A DNA stretch of 7,551 bases. It comes from Chloroflexota bacterium. GTDB taxonomy: Bacteria > Chloroflexota > Chloroflexia > Thermomicrobiales > UBA6265. Below the pieces are notes generated by a model. That model ran no database searches. It saw only the letters and a list, made by a program, of their open reading frames with translations, and was not told where the DNA came from. The translations under genes and the position numbers were made by a program. Shown in pieces: positions 5,838 through 7,551 of this stretch; the first letter of the stretch is position 1; every line of letters starts with the position of its first letter. The stretch lies in NCBI GenBank assembly GCA_023423795.1, contig JAFAEX010000266.1, positions 1 through 7,551 on the forward strand, given 5' to 3'.

Positions 5838-7442
5838 ATGGCGGCTCGGATCTCGGGTGGGCAGGCGGTCGTGCGCGCGCTGGAGGCGCACGGCGTCGAG
5901 GTGGTCTTCGGCATCCCCGGGGTGCACACCCTCGCCATCTACGACGCGCTGGTCGATTCGCCCATCCAGCACGTCCTCGGCCGCCACGAGCAGGGCGTCG
6001 GCTTCATGGCCGACGGCTACGCCCGCGCCTCGGGCAAGCCCGGCGTCGCGCTGATCATCACCGGACCCGGCGTCACCAACATCGCCACCGCGGTCGGCGA
6101 GGCCTACACCGAATCGAGCCCGATGCTGGTCATCGCCTCCTCCGAGGAGCGGCGCTGGCTGCGGCAAATGGCCGGCAACTTCCACGACATCACCGACCAG
6201 ATGGCGATCATGCGCCCGCTGACCAAGTACGCCGGGGAGGCCACCCACGTCGAGCAGATCCCGTCGCTGGTCGGCGAGGCGTTCCGCACGATGACGACGG
6301 GGCGCACCCGCCCGGCCTACGTCGAGATCCCGCGCGACCTGCTGGAGGTCGAGGCGTCGTGGGACATCCGGCCCGCCCCGGCGGTCCACCCGCAGCCGCC
6401 CGCGCCGGAGGGGATCGCGGCGGCGGTGGAGGCGATCTCCGCCGCCAACCGGATCGTCATCTACGCCGGCGGCGGCGCGGTCGCGGCCGGCGCCAGCGCC
6501 GCGCTGGTCGCGCTGGCGGAGCGGCTGGGCGCGCCGGTGCTGACCTCGCAACTCGGCAAGGGCGCCATCCCCGAGGACCACGCCTACGCCCTCGGCAACA
6601 CCTGGGAGCGCGACAACGCGGTCGAGAAGCTGCTCAAGCAGGCCGACCTCGCCCTCGTCTTCGGCTCCAAGCTCGGGGTGTACGCCACCGAGGGGATGGC
6701 GATGACGCTGCCGGCCAACATCGTCCGGGTGGACATCGACCCGTTCGAGGTCGGCCGCCACTACCCGGTCACGGTGCCGATCGTGGCCGACGCCCGCCTC
6801 GCCGCCGAGGCGCTGGCCGACGCGCTGGCGAGCGCCGGCATCGGCAAGCAGGGCTGGACCCCGGAGCAGGTGGCGAAGGCGAAGGCGGACGCGCTGGCCG
6901 CGAGCTGGGGCGCGGAGAACGCCCCGTATCTCGACGCGCTGCGCCGGGCGATCCCTCGCGACGGCATCCTCGTCGCCGACACCACGATGATGACCTACCT
7001 CGGCGCGCTGCGGTTCCCGACCTACGCGCCGCGCACCTGGATCACCCCGACGGGCTACCTGACCCTCGGGTTCGCGCTGCCGGCGGCGCTCGGCGCGAAG
7101 ATCGCCAAGCCGGAAACGCCGGTGGTGGCGATGGTCGGCGACGGCGGCTTCCAGTTCACGATGCACGAGATGGCCACCGCGATGCAGTTCAAGCTGCCGG
7201 TGCCGATCGTGATGTTCGACGACAGCACCTACACCGCCGTCAAGCAGGATCAGGCGATGCGCTTCGACCGCCGCCACCTCGCGGTGGACCTGGTCAACCC
7301 CGACTTCATGCAACTCGCCGCCGCCTACGGCATGCCCGCCGAGCGCGCCGAGTCGCCGGAGGCGCTGGAGAAGGCCGTCACCACCGCCCTCGGCCGCGAC
7401 CTGCCGACGCTGATCAACGTCCCGATCTCCTGGCAGTATTGA
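5838..7442 (+). CDS. ThDP-dependent enzyme, acetolactate synthase-like
   Basis: A 534-aa member of the acetolactate synthase/decarboxylase superfamily of ThDP enzymes. Domains in order: N-terminal pyrimidine-binding domain (about 5-170) with catalytic E51 in GRHEQGVGFMADGYARASGKPG; central domain (about 190-335) with AGGGA and DIDPFEVG; and C-terminal diphosphate-binding domain (about 355-530) with G434-D435-G436. The Mg2+ site reads FDDSTYTAVKQ: D461-D462 occupy the place usually filled by NN or ND. NFHDITDQ (114-121) has His where acetolactate synthases have the FQE glutamine. The protein is also somewhat short for that enzyme (about 550-590), and no regulatory-subunit gene follows. These points make a decarboxylase, carboligase or other 2-oxoacid enzyme as likely as true acetolactate synthase. 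ATG 5838 is chosen because homology begins there and AAGGGG (5822-5827) lies 10 nt upstream, a rather long spacer. It is a single-gene unit ending before the second palindrome. Confidence 0.88.
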   Translation: MAARISGGQAVVRALEAHGVEVVFGIPGVHTLAIYDALVDSPIQHVLGRHEQGVGFMADGYARASGKPGVALIITGPGVTNIATAVGEAYTESSPMLVIASSEERRWLRQMAGNFHDITDQMAIMRPLTKYAGEATHVEQIPSLVGEAFRTMTTGRTRPAYVEIPRDLLEVEASWDIRPAPAVHPQPPAPEGIAAAVEAISAANRIVIYAGGGAVAAGASAALVALAERLGAPVLTSQLGKGAIPEDHAYALGNTWERDNAVEKLLKQADLALVFGSKLGVYATEGMAMTLPANIVRVDIDPFEVGRHYPVTVPIVADARLAAEALADALASAGIGKQGWTPEQVAKAKADALAASWGAENAPYLDALRRAIPRDGILVADTTMMTYLGALRFPTYAPRTWITPTGYLTLGFALPAALGAKIAKPETPVVAMVGDGGFQFTMHEMATAMQFKLPVPIVMFDDSTYTAVKQDQAMRFDRRHLAVDLVNPDFMQLAAAYGMPAERAESPEALEKAVTTALGRDLPTLINVPISWQY

Positions 7443-7483
7443 GCCGCCGTTTAGCCTGACAAGCGCCTGAACCAGCCCTCATC

Positions 7484-7551
7484 CCGAGCGTGTCGAGGGA
7501 TCTCGTCGTTCGCACGAGTTCCGAAAGAACGAGATCCCTCGACACGCTCGG
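7484..7551. repeat. Large palindromic repeat (copy 2), cut by window end
   Basis: Left arm 7484-7506 and right arm 7529-7551 are perfect reverse complements over 23 bp with a 22-nt loop; three more pairs (TTC/GAA) can form inside after a 2-nt bulge. The left flank (7479-7509) matches 124-154 of copy 1 at 29 of 31 positions, and the right arm matches 176-198 at 21 of 23. The right arm reaches the last base of the window, so the outer stem probably continues beyond it. It lies 41 nt after the ThDP enzyme stop and could end that transcript, again with no T-tract. Confidence 0.88.

Noticed and set aside
5820..7313. 497-aa open frame on the - strand opposite the ThDP enzyme
   Set aside because: His/Arg/Asp-rich antisense shadow with no motif, opposite a gene with a complete family signature.
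1..7551. CRISPR array, tRNA or rRNA gene, insertion sequence
   Set aside because: No regularly spaced direct repeats, no cloverleaf or rRNA-like segment, and no transposase motif were seen. The edge repeats are only two and palindromic.

Overview
The window is GC-rich, about 70% by eye, with tightly packed genes, strong G/C third-position bias and AGGAG-like ribosome binding sites. This fits a high-GC bacterium. A split transketolase, a Tat-exported dioxygenase, a PIN toxin pair and large intergenic palindromes together make Chloroflexota (Thermomicrobia-like) or Actinomycetota my best guess, but nothing here fixes the taxon.

Layout. Positions 1-367 hold no convincing gene but contain a very large hairpin (109-218, 43-base arms) and a smaller one (233-260). 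A small orphan ORF (368-634, +) converges on an M20 metallopeptidase (769-2115, -) across a perfect 14-bp hairpin. The peptidase is divergent from a two-gene transketolase operon: N-terminal subunit 2297-3190 and C-terminal subunit 3187-4191, overlapping at ATGA. That operon converges on a toxin-antitoxin-like pair, again across a GC-rich hairpin: a 67-aa helical protein (4679-4882, -) followed 3 nt later by a PIN-domain protein (4226-4675, -). Divergent from the pair is a secreted intradiol ring-cleavage dioxygenase (5003-5626, +). After a 211-nt spacer with a promoter-like -10 and a leader hairpin comes an acetolactate-synthase-like thiamine-diphosphate (ThDP) enzyme (5838-7442, +). The window closes on a second copy of the large palindrome (7484-7551).

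How the genes relate. Only two pairs are clearly functional units: the split transketolase (one active site built from two polypeptides) and the PIN module. The peptidase, dioxygenase and ThDP enzyme look like independent metabolic genes with their own control regions. The transketolase and the ACL/ALS-like enzyme share the cofactor ThDP, but I see no shared pathway.

Most notable. The two palindromes at the window edges belong to one family. They differ at two stem positions, and both differences are compensated in the opposite arm, so base pairing has been preserved. Second are the small antitoxin candidate, which has no recognisable DNA-binding fold, and the unusual cofactor-motif residues of the ThDP enzyme. 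I do not see a clear new multi-gene system.
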